Assembly: GCA_963383645.1 (NCBI GenBank)
Contig: OY726566.1
Span: 99,154,302 to 99,218,301, forward strand
Length of the DNA: 64,000 nucleotides
Origin: Muscardinus avellanarius
Taxonomy: Eukaryota > Chordata > Mammalia > Rodentia > Gliridae
Direction of reading: 5' to 3'
Both the position numbers and the translations under genes were made by a program. A model generated the notes under the pieces. That model did not search any database. It was not told where the DNA came from and saw nothing but the letters and a program-made list of their open reading frames with translations. Each line of letters opens with the position of its first letter. Position 1 is the first letter of the stretch. Positions 10,704 through 22,783 of the stretch are shown piece after piece.

Positions 10704-12084
10704 ACTGAAATGTTATTTTCTTACTGCATAAATTGTAGCAAAATGCCTCACTGACTGGGACTATCAAAGGGGACTATGTTTGATGAACAACAAAGAACCT
10801 TCTTTTAGGAAATAATTTGGTTTAAATTACATAATTTTATACCATTTTTATTATGAGGAAATAGAATAGTAGCTTGGTTTTCTTAAAACTTGAAAAAATA
10901 GGTCGATCCCTCACTTGTCAAGCGAAGCCGCACGTGTTGATGCTGTACATTGAAGCGCAGGGCCCTTGGATGACAGCGCATCCCTGTCGTGGAAAGGAGC
11001 GGAGGCGCTGAGATGAGTTTATGCGTATGATCTGGACAGACACGTAGTATCTCGGTCAGGCTCAGGGTTCACACAGCTGGAAATTGGCTCGTCCCCTTTC
11101 CCTTCCCATTCAGAACTGACAGCACCAGAATTTATTGTCACCACCATCACCATCACCATCATCACTGCTGTTGCTGGGAGTAAAATGTCTTCACCCAGTG
11201 TCCAATTATGTGGCCGGCCTCACAGGCTCGGTGTGACTACAACCACACCCACTGTCTGCCTCCTTTGAGCTTGAGAGCAAAGCAAATCGACTGCATGCAC
11301 GGCGGCACAACTTGCATTCGTGGTAAAGGATTGGACCCCTCTGCGCTGCTCAGCTTCATGGCTGTGGATAACCTCAGCCGATTGCCTGTTGTCTCTTGCT
11401 GTCTGAGGATGAGCCCCAAATTGGATTGCTATTCCTTCTCAAGCCCTACAAGAATGACTTCAACAGAATCATCATGCATTGGTGATTAAATATAAACCAG
11501 AGAGAGATGATGCCCCCACCAATTTGTAATTGGCTTTGCAATCCAGTAGATAACAAGCCTGTCTTAGGCTGTTACTGTTAATTGCTTATAAATACTCACA
11601 CGGAGCCCCAGGTCCAGGTCATTAGCAACCACTGAAGGCCCCATCCAAAGCTCCTTTTCTTTTCTCTCCTTCCTCTCTGGAGTGCCCGCTCAGCAGGTCT
11701 GCTTCTCTTTAGCCGCATCCCACTGCCTCCCGCCTCCCCAGCATCTCGCTTTGATCTCCGGTATCAACTTAGTTCCCCCTCGTTGAACTTGACTTTCACG
11801 ATCCCTGGCACCCGGCACCCATGCTGTTCCGTGTTGGTATGTGGCACCTGCATCCCTGCATCCGTTCACGATGCCAGCTTGTTGCACAACCTCATTAGGA
11901 CATTGCAGGTAATGCCCACGTATGCCCCAGGAGAGCGTTAGGATGTAAGTAGGCAAACATGAACATCACGCACAACTTATAGAGTATAAATGAGCAGAGA
12001 GCAGAAGAGAGACCCGCTCCCACCCTGGACCCTTGGCCGCTTCTTCACAGAGGCCACCTCCGTTACCAGCTTCTTTAAACCCAA

Positions 12085-12805
12085 ATGGATGATACACTAC
12101 ACTCTGCTCTGTATCTTGCGTCGTTCCTTACTGGTATTTGGGTAATTGTCCTATTTCAATAAATGCTTCCTCGTTAAGTGCTTTTGTGCTCTAAGTGACT
12201 TGACTGTATGGACACATCCTCACTTTTATAACAAGCGCTCAGTTAATGAACGTCTTCTGCTTTTACAAGCGAGAGCCGTATACATTCTCCTACACACATC
12301 GCTGCTCTTCTGCGTAAGTGTCTGTAGGATAAGTTCCTAGAAATGGGATTATTAGGTCAAAGATTATCTACATTTTTAAATTTTGACACATATTACTAAA
12401 TCGCTCTCTCTAGGGAGTATATCCAGTTACACCCCCGTATTTAAGACCAGAGCGGCTGGTGTCTCACACGTTTGCCATTAAAATGAGTGGCTACCATGAG
12501 AAGTCCTTAGCATTTGATGATATATCACTAGAGTTCAACTTACTTGCATTTCTCTAATTATGAACAAGTTTGAGCGTTTTTCCGTGTTTTAAATGCATTG
12601 TGTTCTATTTTCTGAGGAATGTGTTGCTATTTTCCTATTGGGTTATTAATCTTTTTCCAATTTATTTGTAGAAGCTCTTTATATATTGAAGAAAGTAGCT
12701 TTTCATGGTCAATACGTGCTGTAAATATTTCCTCCTTGTTATCATTTGTCTTTGACTTTACTGTGTACTTTTTCTGATTGAAAAACATCAATGAACTAAT
12801 TTTAT
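12085..12805 (-). mobile_element. Ancient L1 3' region (L1M-like)
   Basis: On the + strand it reads as the reverse of an L1M-type ORF2 end/3' UTR: GTAGGATAAGTTCCTAGAAA, GCATTTCTCTAATTATGAAC, TATTGGGTTATTAATC and GAAGCTCTTTATATATTG occur in consensus order. It is non-coding and heavily mutated, so it predates the SINEs. Confidence 0.8.
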
Positions 12806-12831
12806 TTTATTTTTTCTCACCATTTAAAAAA

Positions 12832-13140
12832 AGTTTAAACTTTTTATTGGTGCATTATATTCATACATCAAATTGGGGTAAAAAAAAACTTGTGTGTACA
12901 TACATGTTCACATCACTGATTTAACCCCTACCCAACCCCCCTATTCCCTCCCCGTCCCTCCCTCCCTTGCTTGGCTTACTGGTTGACTTCGATATGTTTA
13001 AGTACATTGTGTGTTTTAGAGATTTTCCTCTTCCCCCTCCTTTCTCCCCCTTTAGGTTGTCTTGTTTGCTTTTGTATTTTTCCCAGAGAGGTTTCTTTCA
13101 TCAAGGATATTACCCCCAAAGAAGTTTCAATTTTCTAGTG
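12832..13140 (-). mobile_element. Younger L1 3' UTR and tail
   Basis: Sense direction is minus. The 3' end near 12840 (reverse TTTTTATTGGTGCATTATA) and body match, end to end, the L1 3' UTRs at 53100-53396 and (last ~155 bp) 26900-27060. Shared landmarks are the C-rich CCCTCCCTCCC tract, GCTTGGCTTA and GACTTCGATATG. 5' truncated. Confidence 0.88.
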
Positions 13141-13160
13141 TTTTTAAAATTTCAATTAAA

Positions 13161-13366
13161 GCCAGGTGTGGTGGCGCACGCTTGTAATCCCAGCGCTTGG
13201 GAGGCTGAGACAGGAGGATCGCACAGGTGTGAAGCCAGCCTCAGCTACTGAGTGAGGCTCTCAGCAACTTAGTGAGACCCTGTTTCCAAATAAAGTATAA
13301 AATAGTTCTGGGAGTATAGCCTGGAGGTAGAAAGCCCTGGGTCTCACTCCCAGTACCACCAAAAAT
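13161..13366 (+). mobile_element. B1-dID SINE
   Basis: Full-length: GCCAGGTGTGGTGGCGCACG to CTCACTCCCAGTACCACC, with the long B1 centre (CAGCTACTGAGTGAGGCTCT). Confidence 0.92.
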
Positions 13367-13378
13367 GTCGGATGTTTT

Positions 13379-13455
13379 GGCTGGGGGTGTAGATGAATGG
13401 CAGTGTTCTTGCTCAGCATGGGCAAGAGCTTGAGTTTGATCCTCAGTACTGCAAA
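13379..13455 (+). mobile_element. ID element (tRNA/BC1-like SINE monomer)
   Basis: GGCTGGGGGTGTAGATGAAT, then CTTGCTCAGCATGGGCAAGA, then TGATCCTCAGTACTGC. This has the A- and B-box layout of a stand-alone ID SINE with its longer centre, unlike the shortened ID part of B1-dID. Its tail is the GA tract that follows. Confidence 0.75.
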
Positions 13456-13855
13456 GAGAGAGGGAGGGAGGGAGGGAGGGAGGGAGGGAGAGGGAGAGAC
13501 AGAGAGAGGGAGAGGGAGAGACAGAGAGACAAAGACAGAGAGAGGGAGAGAGACAGACAGACAGAGAGACAAAGACAGAGAGAGGGAGAGAGACAGACAG
13601 ACAGACAGAGACAGAGAGAGAGGGAGAGAGAGACAGAGAGACAGAGCGAGACACAGAGAGAGACAGAGAGAGACAGAGAGAGAGACGGAGAGACAGAGAG
13701 ACAGAGAGAGAGAGAGGGAGAGAGAGACAGACAGACAGAGAGACAGAGAGACAGAGAGAGGGAGAGAGAGACAGAGAGAGGGAGAGAGAGAGGGAAAGAG
13801 GGAGAGAGAGGGAGAGAGAGACAGAGAGAGGGAGAGGGAGGGAGGATGTGTCTGA
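13456..13855 (+). repeat. 400-bp polypurine GA/GACA/GGGA tract
   Basis: An almost pure R-rich strand of GAGG, GACA and GAGA units starting at the ID tail. Long Arg/Glu-rich or Ser/Leu-rich open frames across it are repeat artefacts. Confidence 0.95.
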
Positions 13856-13856
13856 G

Positions 13857-14246
13857 GGACAGACTGAGGTGGGGATCTCTTATTGTTTGGATGTCAACGG
13901 TCTCAAAAGCCGTGAGTTAAAGGCTTGTCCCAGGGGCGCTGTGGGGAGCTGGTGCAGCTTTCTGAGGTGGTGCCTGGTGGGAGGAAGTAGGTCTTTGGGG
14001 AGTGTCCTTGAAGGGCGTGGTGCAACCCCACCCCTTCCTCTTCTTGTTTTGCTTCTGGCCATGGGGTGAGCAGTTTTCTCTGTCATGCACTCTGTGCCTT
14101 TCCATCCAGCACCCTCATTTGAGGCTCTGCTTGATTTAAAATGGGAACTTCTTAAAACTATGAGCCCAAATACACCTTTTCTCTTTATGAGACAGTTATC
14201 TCAGGTATTTTGTTACAATGTCAAAAAAAAAAAAAGACTAACATAG
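13857..14246 (+). mobile_element. LTR fragment, MaLR-like
   Basis: Shows the order typical of MaLR LTRs: TTGTTTGGATGTCAA, GTGGTGCCTGGTGGGAGGAA, GGCCATGGGGTGAGCAG, AACTATGAGCCCAAATACAC, CTTTATGAGACAGTTATCTC and GACTAACATAGG. No internal retroviral region is visible. Confidence 0.7.
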
Positions 14247-15786
14247 GATCCACCCTTATTTTTCCTAGATGATGGAGTTCCATCTGGAAAACTATCATTT
14301 TCCAACCAATTTTAAATGTCACACTTAATTTTTATTAATTCCTAGACATACTTCTGACTTCTCTGCCTTATTGTAATCCCTAACCAAATGGCCCACTGAA
14401 CACTGGATTTTAATATTATCTGTATGGCTTCTTATATCTAGCGGCAGCAGGATATTCTAAGAACATCTTGCAAGTATCAGAATTGAAGCAATCTATCTTT
14501 CAGGGAACACCAAGTCCTCACACTGAAAAAAAAAAATCAGTTTAGTGAGTAAATAAGCCTTTGGTGTCAAGGGCCTGACAGAGTCCATGCCACAGGATTG
14601 GGAGGTGTCCCATCTGCCTCCAACGCAGAGGTGTCTCCCACCATTTTTATTTGGTTAGCTAGCTTGCCTGAATTCTGTCATTGGGTAGAGAGAACGTTGC
14701 GGACTCTGCCATATACATGGATAAGCACATAACAACAAAATGAAAACAGTAAGGCCGTTCCAACGCGTTTTGGAGCTCCGATTCCATGGCATCGTCCACG
14801 AGGAGAGTGGGTGCTCCGAAAGTGACTGGGGTGTGAGCATTTTGACCAGAGGTGGTCTTCACCATCGTGTTTATGTACTATTTAGATGAGGTTGAGGAGC
14901 CGCAGGGAGATGGTTGACTTTAGGCAGTGAGACGGTTATGTAGTTACTTGTGGGAGATTTCCCAGCCTACAACCATAGATCAAGAGCCCCAGAAACTGAA
15001 GAGCTCTGAAGGTGGGACTTGTATTGGGTCACATGACGGTTCTTTGGGCATAGTGGGTACCGAACATCTGAACACACTGAACTTGGACGTGTGTCCCAGT
15101 TTGGGGTGGGATGGACACTATTGCTCATTTGTGCAAGGAAACACGTGTTCAGACCCGATGCTTGGGGAGTGTATACTCATTTTTCCTCTGGACTGAGCTC
15201 TGTAAAATCAATGGATGTTGAATAATGGTAGAAATTAGAGTTGCAGAAGACGTTCCAATGTCAGGTGCCAGCCTGAGAAGGAAGCTCAGCGACCAAGTGC
15301 TTGCCCTAAATATATGGCTCAGCTTTAAGGGGGATTGATGAAAATGAGAATGGATGATGAGCGTTGAGAGAACATACTCTCCTGGAAGCAGTGGCATTAA
15401 ACACAGAAATCTTAAAGTCTCTTAACATTTCTGGCCACAGAGCCAAACCACTGGCAAGGATCATTTAAATACTAGTGCCCCAGCTTGGGAGAAGTTGTCT
15501 CTCATGAGAGTCTCGAGAGGAAAGCTGAGAACCACCGGCTCCAAGTCATGTGAGTCTGGAGCCAAAATTAATGTGAGACCTGATGGTCTGTGCGCTGTCA
15601 AAATAGATCACTCACTAACACTAAGCCTGTAGATGCACATTTTTAAATGAATGGAATTTATTACACTGTTAGTGGACTGGAAGGGAGGCCATTATTTTAT
15701 AGAAGCAAATACCCTGACCTAACAGGAGGTTTTTGAAAATAGGAAGAAAGTTATCACCAGTCCAAATACAATGCCCAGTAGGTAAT

Positions 15787-15789
<3 letters not shown>

Positions 15790-15830
<41 letters not shown>
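15790..15830 (+). repeat. (GT)n
   Basis: About 18 GT units followed by CGCGCATG, adjoining the tail of the minus SINE at 15831. Confidence 0.97.
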
Positions 15831-15832
<2 letters not shown>

Positions 15833-16032
15833 TGGCACTGGGGGTGGAACCCAGGGGCTTTCTATGTCTGAGCTATACTCCCAGACCTATTTTATATTTT
15901 ATTTAGAAACAGGGTCTCACTAAGTTGCTGAGAGCTTCACTAAGTAGCTGAGGTTGGCTTCGAACCTGCGCGATCCTCCTGTCTCAGCCTCCCAAGTACT
16001 AGGATTATAAGCGTGCGCCACCACACCTGGCT
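15831..16032 (-). mobile_element. B1-dID SINE
   Basis: Reverse ID box GGGGGTGGAACCCAGGGGC, long B1 centre, ends AAGCGTGCGCCACCACACC. Its tail has become the (GT)n at 15790. Confidence 0.92.
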
Positions 16033-16067
16033 AGAATTATCAAAAGAAAAAAAAATATCCCCAGGCA

Positions 16068-16275
16068 GCCAGCCATGGTGGCACACACCTGTGATCCCAG
16101 TACTTGGGATTCTGAGACAGGAGCATCACAGGGTTGAGGCCTGCCCCCGCAGCTTAGTGAGGCTCTCAGCAATTCAGACCTTGTTTCAAAATAAAAAAAC
16201 AAAATAAAATAAAATAGGGTGGAGGGTACAGCTCAGAAGTAAAACGCTCCTGGGTTCCAACCTCAGCCACTACAC
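16068..16275 (+). mobile_element. B1-dID SINE
   Basis: GCCAGCCATGGTGGCACACA start, ID box GGGTGGAGGGTACAGCTCAG, tail ACACACAT. Confidence 0.88.
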
Positions 16276-16315
16276 ACATATAAAAATTATTCTCAGGTAA
16301 ATAAGCATCTTAGAT

Positions 16316-16347
<32 letters not shown>

Positions 16348-16348
16348 C
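16316..16348 (+). repeat. (GACA)n
   Basis: GAGAGAGA then about six GACA units. Confidence 0.93.
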
Positions 16349-16895
16349 TGTTTTTCCTAGAGTTACACTGTGCTTGAACGAATCTGTGTTGACTTCACTG
16401 CCATAGTCAGAGCTCTTGTTATAGGTAATAGTGAGCTACTGCAAAGCTTCCTTATGGAAAACACCATGTTTCTTAGTCCTGATCCAAAGACCTCTCTGAA
16501 GTTTACTCAGGCTCCTGGACTCCTGACTCTTCTCTCACCCGTTTATCTCATCCCACTCACCTCCGCGTCCTCTTTCTATGAAAACATATGAATCAAATGG
16601 TTGCCGCGTATTTTGATGACTACTGCTGCCCAAGACCTTGCGACCGATGCGTGTGCTATGAAGTCTGTATTCATCCCTCTTCTATGGGTAAAGCCATCCA
16701 AGAGAGCGTGACAGAGCCCGGCGTTACAAACACCAGCGCCCAGTCTGTTCCCCTCGATAGCTTCAGTGGATTCGCCCAATCATTTCCTTCTTAGACCTCA
16801 GTTTACTTAGAAGTGATGGATCTGAACTAAAACAGTGACCTTGGTACTTTAATCACAAGCCTCAGTAAATAAAGGATTGGCCACATTGTGTTCCG

Positions 16896-16897
<2 letters not shown>

Positions 16898-16927
<30 letters not shown>
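16898..16927 (+). repeat. (CA)n
   Basis: About 14 CA units in single-copy intron. Confidence 0.95.
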
Positions 16928-16928
<1 letters not shown>

Positions 16929-17461
16929 AAAAGTTTTATACAACAACTGATTTACTGCATAGGGACTGCTTTGATCTATTCTATTCCATTTGTTAAAAAT
17001 AAAACAAGTGCAAGCTGATCGTGACTCACTAAATTGATTTTATAACCACTAGTGAGTCAAGGTCAGCAATTTGGAAAGCAGAGGGCCAGATGACATCTGC
17101 GGTCCTTCCCAGTTATAAACTGGGTGATTCCAAGTGATGACTCACCTCCCCAGTCCACACGAGAACACTGTCACGAGCCCCATGTTTGCCCCTTGAGACT
17201 TAAGGTGCTGAGATGCCTCTGACTCTATCGGGGAAAGCCCACTGCTGACAGCTCAGGCGGGACCCCAGCTGAAACTGTCCTCCTGCAGAGAGGAGGTGGA
17301 CGCACCTGGCTGCCGGCACGGGGCGGGCGCCTCCTGCCCATAGAGCTTCCCTTTTTATTCCTTAAAATCACAAGTTCAGCTATTACTAAAATTACTTCCC
17401 AGTCTTAGCCTAGACAGTTTGAAGCTAAGAAACTTGCAAAAATGTATTCATTGACCATTTA

Positions 17462-17685
17462 TTTTTTTTTTTTTTTTATTTTTGATGACACTGGGGGTGG
17501 AACCCAGAGGCTTTTCTACCTCCGGGCTATACTCCCAGACCTATTTTATATTTTGTGTGAAAACAGGGTCTCACTAAGTTGCTGAGAGCCTCACTAAGTA
17601 GCTGAGGCTGGCTTCGAACCTGTGCGATACTCCGGTCTCAGCCTCCCAAGCAGGGGATTACAAGCGTGCGCCACCACGCCCGGCT
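17462..17685 (-). mobile_element. B1-dID SINE with perfect 15-bp TSD
   Basis: TTCATTGACCATTTA is duplicated exactly at 17447-17461 and 17686-17700. Full-length reverse element with poly-T, the ACACTGGGGGTGGAACCCAG box and a CCACCACGCCCGGC end. Confidence 0.95.
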
Positions 17686-18473
17686 TTCATTGACCATTTA
17701 AAACATCTCTCTGGTAAGATTTTTGCGTTGGGTATGAACATCTAAGGGAGGAAGTCCTGTGGCTATCCTACATCAGAGAGGTCTGGTGGGGCTGAAGACT
17801 CATTCCCAGGAGGGATAGGAAAGCCGGAAGGACTGGCCTAGAAACTGCCCACCACGGGGTGAGCTGGGTAGGGAAAGGTCAGGCTGCAGACAGAGCTGCT
17901 CCAGCTGATGGGGAAAGTGCCCCGGCACCGAGAGGCTTAACAGATGCACCTCCTGGTTCTCGCAAGCACTGGTCCAGCGGAAAGGTGCGGAGCCGGCTGC
18001 TCTCAGCGAGGGCAGAGGCTGGACCGTAGTCGGGCTCCACTGGAGCAGCTGTCTCGGTGGTCTGCCTTAGACATTAGGGCCCATCTAGGGGATGGCTTGG
18101 GAATCTGGGGAGCCCCTGACCCCTGAGAAGGGAGTCTGACAGGACCCTCAGAGGCCTGGCCTGGGGAGGGGGAATCAGGCATAGACACTGAGTTTCGAAA
18201 CTCAGAGCACAATGTGAGGCCAGGCTCAGAAGTCCTCAGCAGTATTTTTGGCAGAAAGGTCACCCTGGCTGGCACAGCTGTAGACAGAACAAGTGGGGTC
18301 TTGGGATGCACAGCCAGGCTGGCTCCAGCTTCCAGTCCAGGGCTGGGACTACAGGTGGTAGTCCTGTTCAGAGCACCCCGTGGGGATGAAGAGAGCCTGA
18401 GAGGCTGAGGAGTCAGCCACAGAGTTTCCCTTTTACACTCCTCAGTGTGTGTATTCAAAATCTACCAGAAAAA

Positions 18474-18670
18474 GCCAGGCATTGTGGCGCACGCTTGTAG
18501 TATACCCAGCATTTGGGAGGCTGGTACAGGAGGATCGCACAGGTTCGAAGCCAGCCTCAGCAACTTAGTGAGACCCTGTTTCCAAATAAAGTATAAAATA
18601 GGCCTGGGAGTATAGCCTGGAGGTAGAAAGCCCCTGGGTTCCACCCCTAGTAGCCCCCCCCCCAACACAC
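18474..18670 (+). mobile_element. B1-dID SINE, first of two at one target
   Basis: Flanked by AAATCTACCAGAAAAA at 18458-18473 and again at 18671-18686. Complete copy with a C-run near 18653 in its tail. Confidence 0.93.
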
Positions 18671-18686
18671 AAATCTACCAGAAAAA

Positions 18687-18897
18687 GCTGGGCGTGGTGG
18701 TGCAGGCTTGTAATCCCAGGATTTGGGAAACTGAGGCAGGAGGATCACGGTTCATGGATAGCCTCCGCTACTTAGTGAGGCCCTCTGCAGCTTAGTGAGA
18801 TCCTGTTTCAAAAATAAAGAATTAAAAAATAGAGCTGGGAAAGTAGAATGCCCCTGGGTTCCATCCCCAGTACCGCAAAAAACAAAGCAAAACAAAC
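18687..18897 (+). mobile_element. B1-dID SINE, second at the same target
   Basis: Starts GCTGGGCGTGGTGGTGCAGG directly after the second target copy. A decayed third copy (AAACTACTAGAGAGA, 18898-18912) closes it. Older ID type (CCCCTGGGTTCCATCCCCAG). Confidence 0.9.
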
Positions 18898-19390
18898 AAA
18901 CTACTAGAGAGAGCAGCAGTACATCAGGTTTAAGGTGATGGTGGGGGCCCATTCTCCATCAGTGACAATCAAATATGCCATCAATCACTTCTTTATCCCC
19001 GAATGGCACAGCTGTGTTCCCAAACCATAGCATGTCTCAAATGGAAGGTGCATAAAAGCTCTATCTCTAGCTAATAAGTCTGAATCATAAAGCCCGTATT
19101 TAATTGAGTCGTACCTGCAACAAATCCACGTAGCTCAACCTCAAATGCATAAGGGGTTGTGTAACACGGCCACGAATCGCTGTGGCATCGGTCACGACAT
19201 TCTCCCTTCCAGAAGTGAGTCCTGACAACATGTGGCTTCATACAAATATCTCCTGCCAAGAATTCCTTTGCACAGGCCATCTAAAAATTGCCCACATTGA
19301 CTCAATTCTTGTAGTACTCAACTCTAATTGAGAATGCATGCAGCCTTTCTATTCTACCCAAAAAGAATGACATACCATCTTTTATTTTTT

Positions 19391-19579
19391 TAATTTTTTG
19401 GTGGTACTGGGGTTCCTGGAAGCCCTTCTACCTCCAGGCTACACTCCCATACCTATTTTTACATTTTTATTTGGAAACAGGGTCTCTTAAGCCAGCGCGG
19501 CTGGCTTCGAACCTGTGCGATCCTCCTGTCTCTGCCTCCCAAGCGCGGGGATTACAAGCGTGTGCCACCATGCCCGGCT
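19391..19579 (-). mobile_element. B1-dID SINE, young short-B1 subfamily, TSD present
   Basis: Flanks TACCATCTTTTATTTT and TACCGTCTTTTATTTT. The element runs GGTGGTACTGGGGTTCCTGG to TGCCACCATGCCCGGC. Confidence 0.93.
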
Positions 19580-20073
19580 ACCGTCTTTTATTTTATAATT
19601 AAAATTATTACTAGAAGAGAGAGGGGAAGAGCCAGGGGACCGCACCCAGTGCTGTGTGCACGTATATCACCATCGCTATGAATTGCACTATGATACGAGA
19701 CGATAATGTACCAATGAAAGTATAAAAAACTACTACGGAATTCAAGGGAACAAGGAATACAGGGCTCACAGTTCCTTTTTGATCACTATTTTGTGAGTGG
19801 AGAAACCTTTCAAGTTCTCAGAAACCCCCGAATGATTAAAATACCAGTTCTAAATCTTGTTCCTCACTCAAGGCCATCTAAATGTTCAAAACCAAATAAG
19901 CTTCGGCTATTTGTATAATCATCAAAACAACATCACACGCCCCCACATTTCAAACAACTGAGAATAGTCAAAGTTGGAGCACGGTGGCTGACGCCAAAAT
20001 GGTACCACGACCTGCTGGAATGAGTGCAGCCAGAGGAAACCCCTAGCACAATTGAACTTCAAAAGCAAGGAGA

Positions 20074-20278
20074 GACGGGTGCGGTGGCACACCCTCGTAA
20101 TGCCAGTACTTGGGAGGCTGAGACAGGAGGATCACAGGTCCACAGCCAGCCTCGGTTACTTAGTGAGGCCTTCCAAAACTCAGCAAGACCCAGTTTCAAA
20201 ATAAAGAATAAAAAATAGGGCTGGAGGTGTAGTTCGGAAGTAGAATGTCCTTGGGCTCAATTCCTAATACCACACACA
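20074..20278 (+). mobile_element. B1-dID SINE
   Basis: GACGGGTGCGGTGGCACACC start, ID box GGGCTGGAGGTGTAGTTCGG, ACACACAT tail. Confidence 0.9.
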
Positions 20279-20649
20279 TGGGAAAAATTTTTTTAAAAAT
20301 AAATGAAATAAAATGGAGCATGGTTTCTTTTCTTCCTTGGGATTCTAAATCTCTCAGAGTTTGGGTTGTTTACTATGTATTCCAATTATTCCTGATCAGT
20401 CTTTTGTGCAACATTTCTCCAGCTACGCAGGCAAAGTAATTTTCTAGCAAGGCATCACCAAGTTTTATGATGCATACATGCCCGGGGCAGATAATAGAAA
20501 CTTAACTACTAAAATAAGTTCCTTGATTATCCTTTGCATTTCAAGACCATGTTCTTAACACTGTCTCCCCCGCCCCCATCTCACTCTCAGGCTGCAAGAA
20601 TTCTACTACCCAAAGTATTTGTCTTGTTTTAATTTTTAATCTTTATTCT

Positions 20650-21088
20650 TTTGGTTCTGGGGATTGAACTCAGAGAGGTTGGTTCTATCTCTGAGCTCCG
20701 CCCCCAGCCCTTTTAATATTTTATTTTGAAACAGTGTCTCAATAAGTTGCAGAGGGCCTCACTAAGTTCTGAGGCTGGTCTTGATTTTTTTTTTTTTTTT
20801 TTTTTTTTGCGGGTCTGGGGATGGAACCCAGGCGCATTCTACCTTTGAGCTACACCTCCTGCCCTATTTTTTATTCTTTATTTTTGAAACCGAGTCTCAC
20901 TGAGTTGCAGAGGGCCTCACTAAGTAGCTAAGGCTGTCTGCGAACCGCGATCCTCCAGGTCTCAGCCTCTCGAATGCTGGGTTTACAAGTGTTCGCCACC
21001 ACGCCTGGCTCTGGTCTTGAATTTTTGATTCTGCTGTCTCAGCCTCCTAAGTACTGGGATTACAGGTGTGTGCCACCACGCCCAGCCC
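20650..21088 (-). mobile_element. B1-dID SINE interrupted by a second SINE
   Basis: The outer element has a reverse ID box (GGGGATTGAACTCAGAGAGG) at left and the reverse B1 end (ACTGGGATTACAGGTGTGTG) at right. The copy at 20785-21010 sits within its B1 half. Confidence 0.92.
20785..21010 (-). mobile_element. B1-dID SINE nested in B1 half, 10-bp TSD
   Basis: CTGGTCTTGA occurs at 20775-20784 and 21011-21020. The inner element belongs to a subfamily marked by GCGGGTCTGGGGATGGAACC and GTTGCAGAGGGCCTCACTAA. Confidence 0.94.
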
Positions 21089-22194
21089 ACCCACAGTATA
21101 TTTTTCTGCCCTGAGTCTAGCTTTCAGTTTACTGGGTACTGATGAAGGTTCGAGTCTCTAATGTGATGTCCAGACCCACCTTGACCCCCAGAAGGAGATG
21201 CTGTTTAGAATTCTCTTTTTGCCTCTGCTAACTTTTGCCCTGAATCTGTGACTGGTGGGTGGTCAGTCATTACATGTTAGGTGGACATGGTGATTGTGGT
21301 CTTTGGTGCTACAACACCCATCGGTGCCTCTGGATGCTACTCAGGCTACAGAGCACGTGGGCGTCCAGGTATTGGATGGACTCCCCTGCCCTTCACAGCA
21401 GGACAGCCACGGGATGAATCCAGCTCCTAGGTGGTCTCTCCTCTCTTCTCCATGGCTAATGTGCTGCCTGGTGCATGTTAATCACCACGGAGGCAGCTGT
21501 TAAATGGATCTCCTTTAAAGCTTGTCTGGAACTCTTCAAATTCTCTTCTCTGGTTGCAATTTGTGCCTGATCAATATGGCCACCAGGTTCTTCCAAAAGA
21601 CTCCACCCAAAAGATTCCTAGTGGCTTCCCATTAAATCTTGGACTTTCCTCCTAGAGTTGGGGTTCCTCAGAACATCCCAGGAGTAAAACGCCTCCCTTC
21701 TCGGTCCTCCTCAATTTGGAAGCCAATTAGATCCTGTGTGTCCAAGCCAGAACGGACGCTTGGCAGGCTGAATTCTGCCCTTCTCCAAATCCATACCTGT
21801 TAACGAGCGCCAGGGCATCAGGACCTAAGAAACGTAGCAGCCACAGAAGAAAGGTTTCGCCTGGGTAGGTGGGATGGACCTTTGTGCACTGGAATGTGGC
21901 TGGCAGGAAGGACGCCGTGATTCCTGTTTGTGGGACAGAGGGTCCCTGCTTCTCTATCAGAGCCACGTATTTATTGAGGATAGCATGAAGTACATTTGGC
22001 TGAAGAACTGGTGGTTTTTTTTTTTAATTGTGGGAAAATATACACGATATGAAATTTACCATCCTAGCCATTTTCCAGCATATAATTTGGCGGCATTTAG
22101 TACATTCATATAGCAGAATCGCTGGCACCATTAAGATTCAGACTGCTTTCATTTCGTGACACTGAAACTTTGTCTCTATTAAATAGTAACTCTT

Positions 22195-22414
22195 GCCAGG
22201 CGAAGTGGCACATGCTTGTAATCCCAGTCCTTGGGAGGCTGAGACAGGAGGATTGCAGGTTCCAGGACAGCTTAAGCAAGTAGTGAGACTCTCATGGACC
22301 TAGTGAGACTCTGTTCAAATTAAAGATAAAATGGGGCTGGGGTTGTAGCTCAGAGGTAGAATGCTCCTGGGTTTAATCCCTAGTACCCCAAAAAACAACA
22401 AAACAAACAAACAA
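22195..22414 (+). mobile_element. B1-dID SINE inserted in the L1
   Basis: Target AAATAGTAACT is at 22181-22191 and 22415-22425. ID box GGGCTGGGGTTGTAGCTCAG. Tail of A/C-rich CAAACAAACAAA. Confidence 0.92.
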
Positions 22415-22543
22415 AAATAGTAACTTTTAATTCCCTTCCTCTGACAACTGCCATTCTATCTCTTAGACTTTCTGGAGACCTCATATAAGTGGAATAATAC
22501 AATATTTGCCTTACTTCACCTACTGTTCTACCCTCAAGTGTCA

Positions 22544-22544
22544 G

Positions 22545-22588
<44 letters not shown>
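22544..22588 (+). repeat. (GT)n
   Basis: About 22 GT units, tail side of the truncated minus SINE that follows. Confidence 0.97.
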
Positions 22589-22616
22589 ATGCGTACACGC
22601 ATGTGTATGTAGTGTG

Positions 22617-22783
22617 TATTGGGGATTGAACCCAGCAGCATTCTACCTTTGAGCTTCCCTTTCCCTTCTACTGGTTTTATTTCTTTATTTTGATATAGGG
22701 TCTCACTAAATGGCTGAGTATCAAGATTTGCCAAGTTGCTGAGACTGGACCCAAATGTGCAATCCTCCCAAGTACTGAGGCTT
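22617..22783 (-). mobile_element. Truncated B1-dID SINE
   Basis: Reverse ID box (TTGGGGATTGAACCCAGCAG). The B1 half ends early after CAATCCTCCCAAGTACTGAG, without the terminal CGCCACCA part. Confidence 0.85.

Noticed and set aside
13241..13920. Long open frames rich in Ser/Leu (minus) or Arg/Glu (plus) across the GA tract
   Set aside because: They are translations of a (GA)n/(GACA)n tract with no fixed domain, in several frames at once.
18003..18458. 151-aa open frame, minus strand
   Set aside because: Composition-driven (Pro/Ser/Arg), no domain, no splice signals; intron of TBXAS1.
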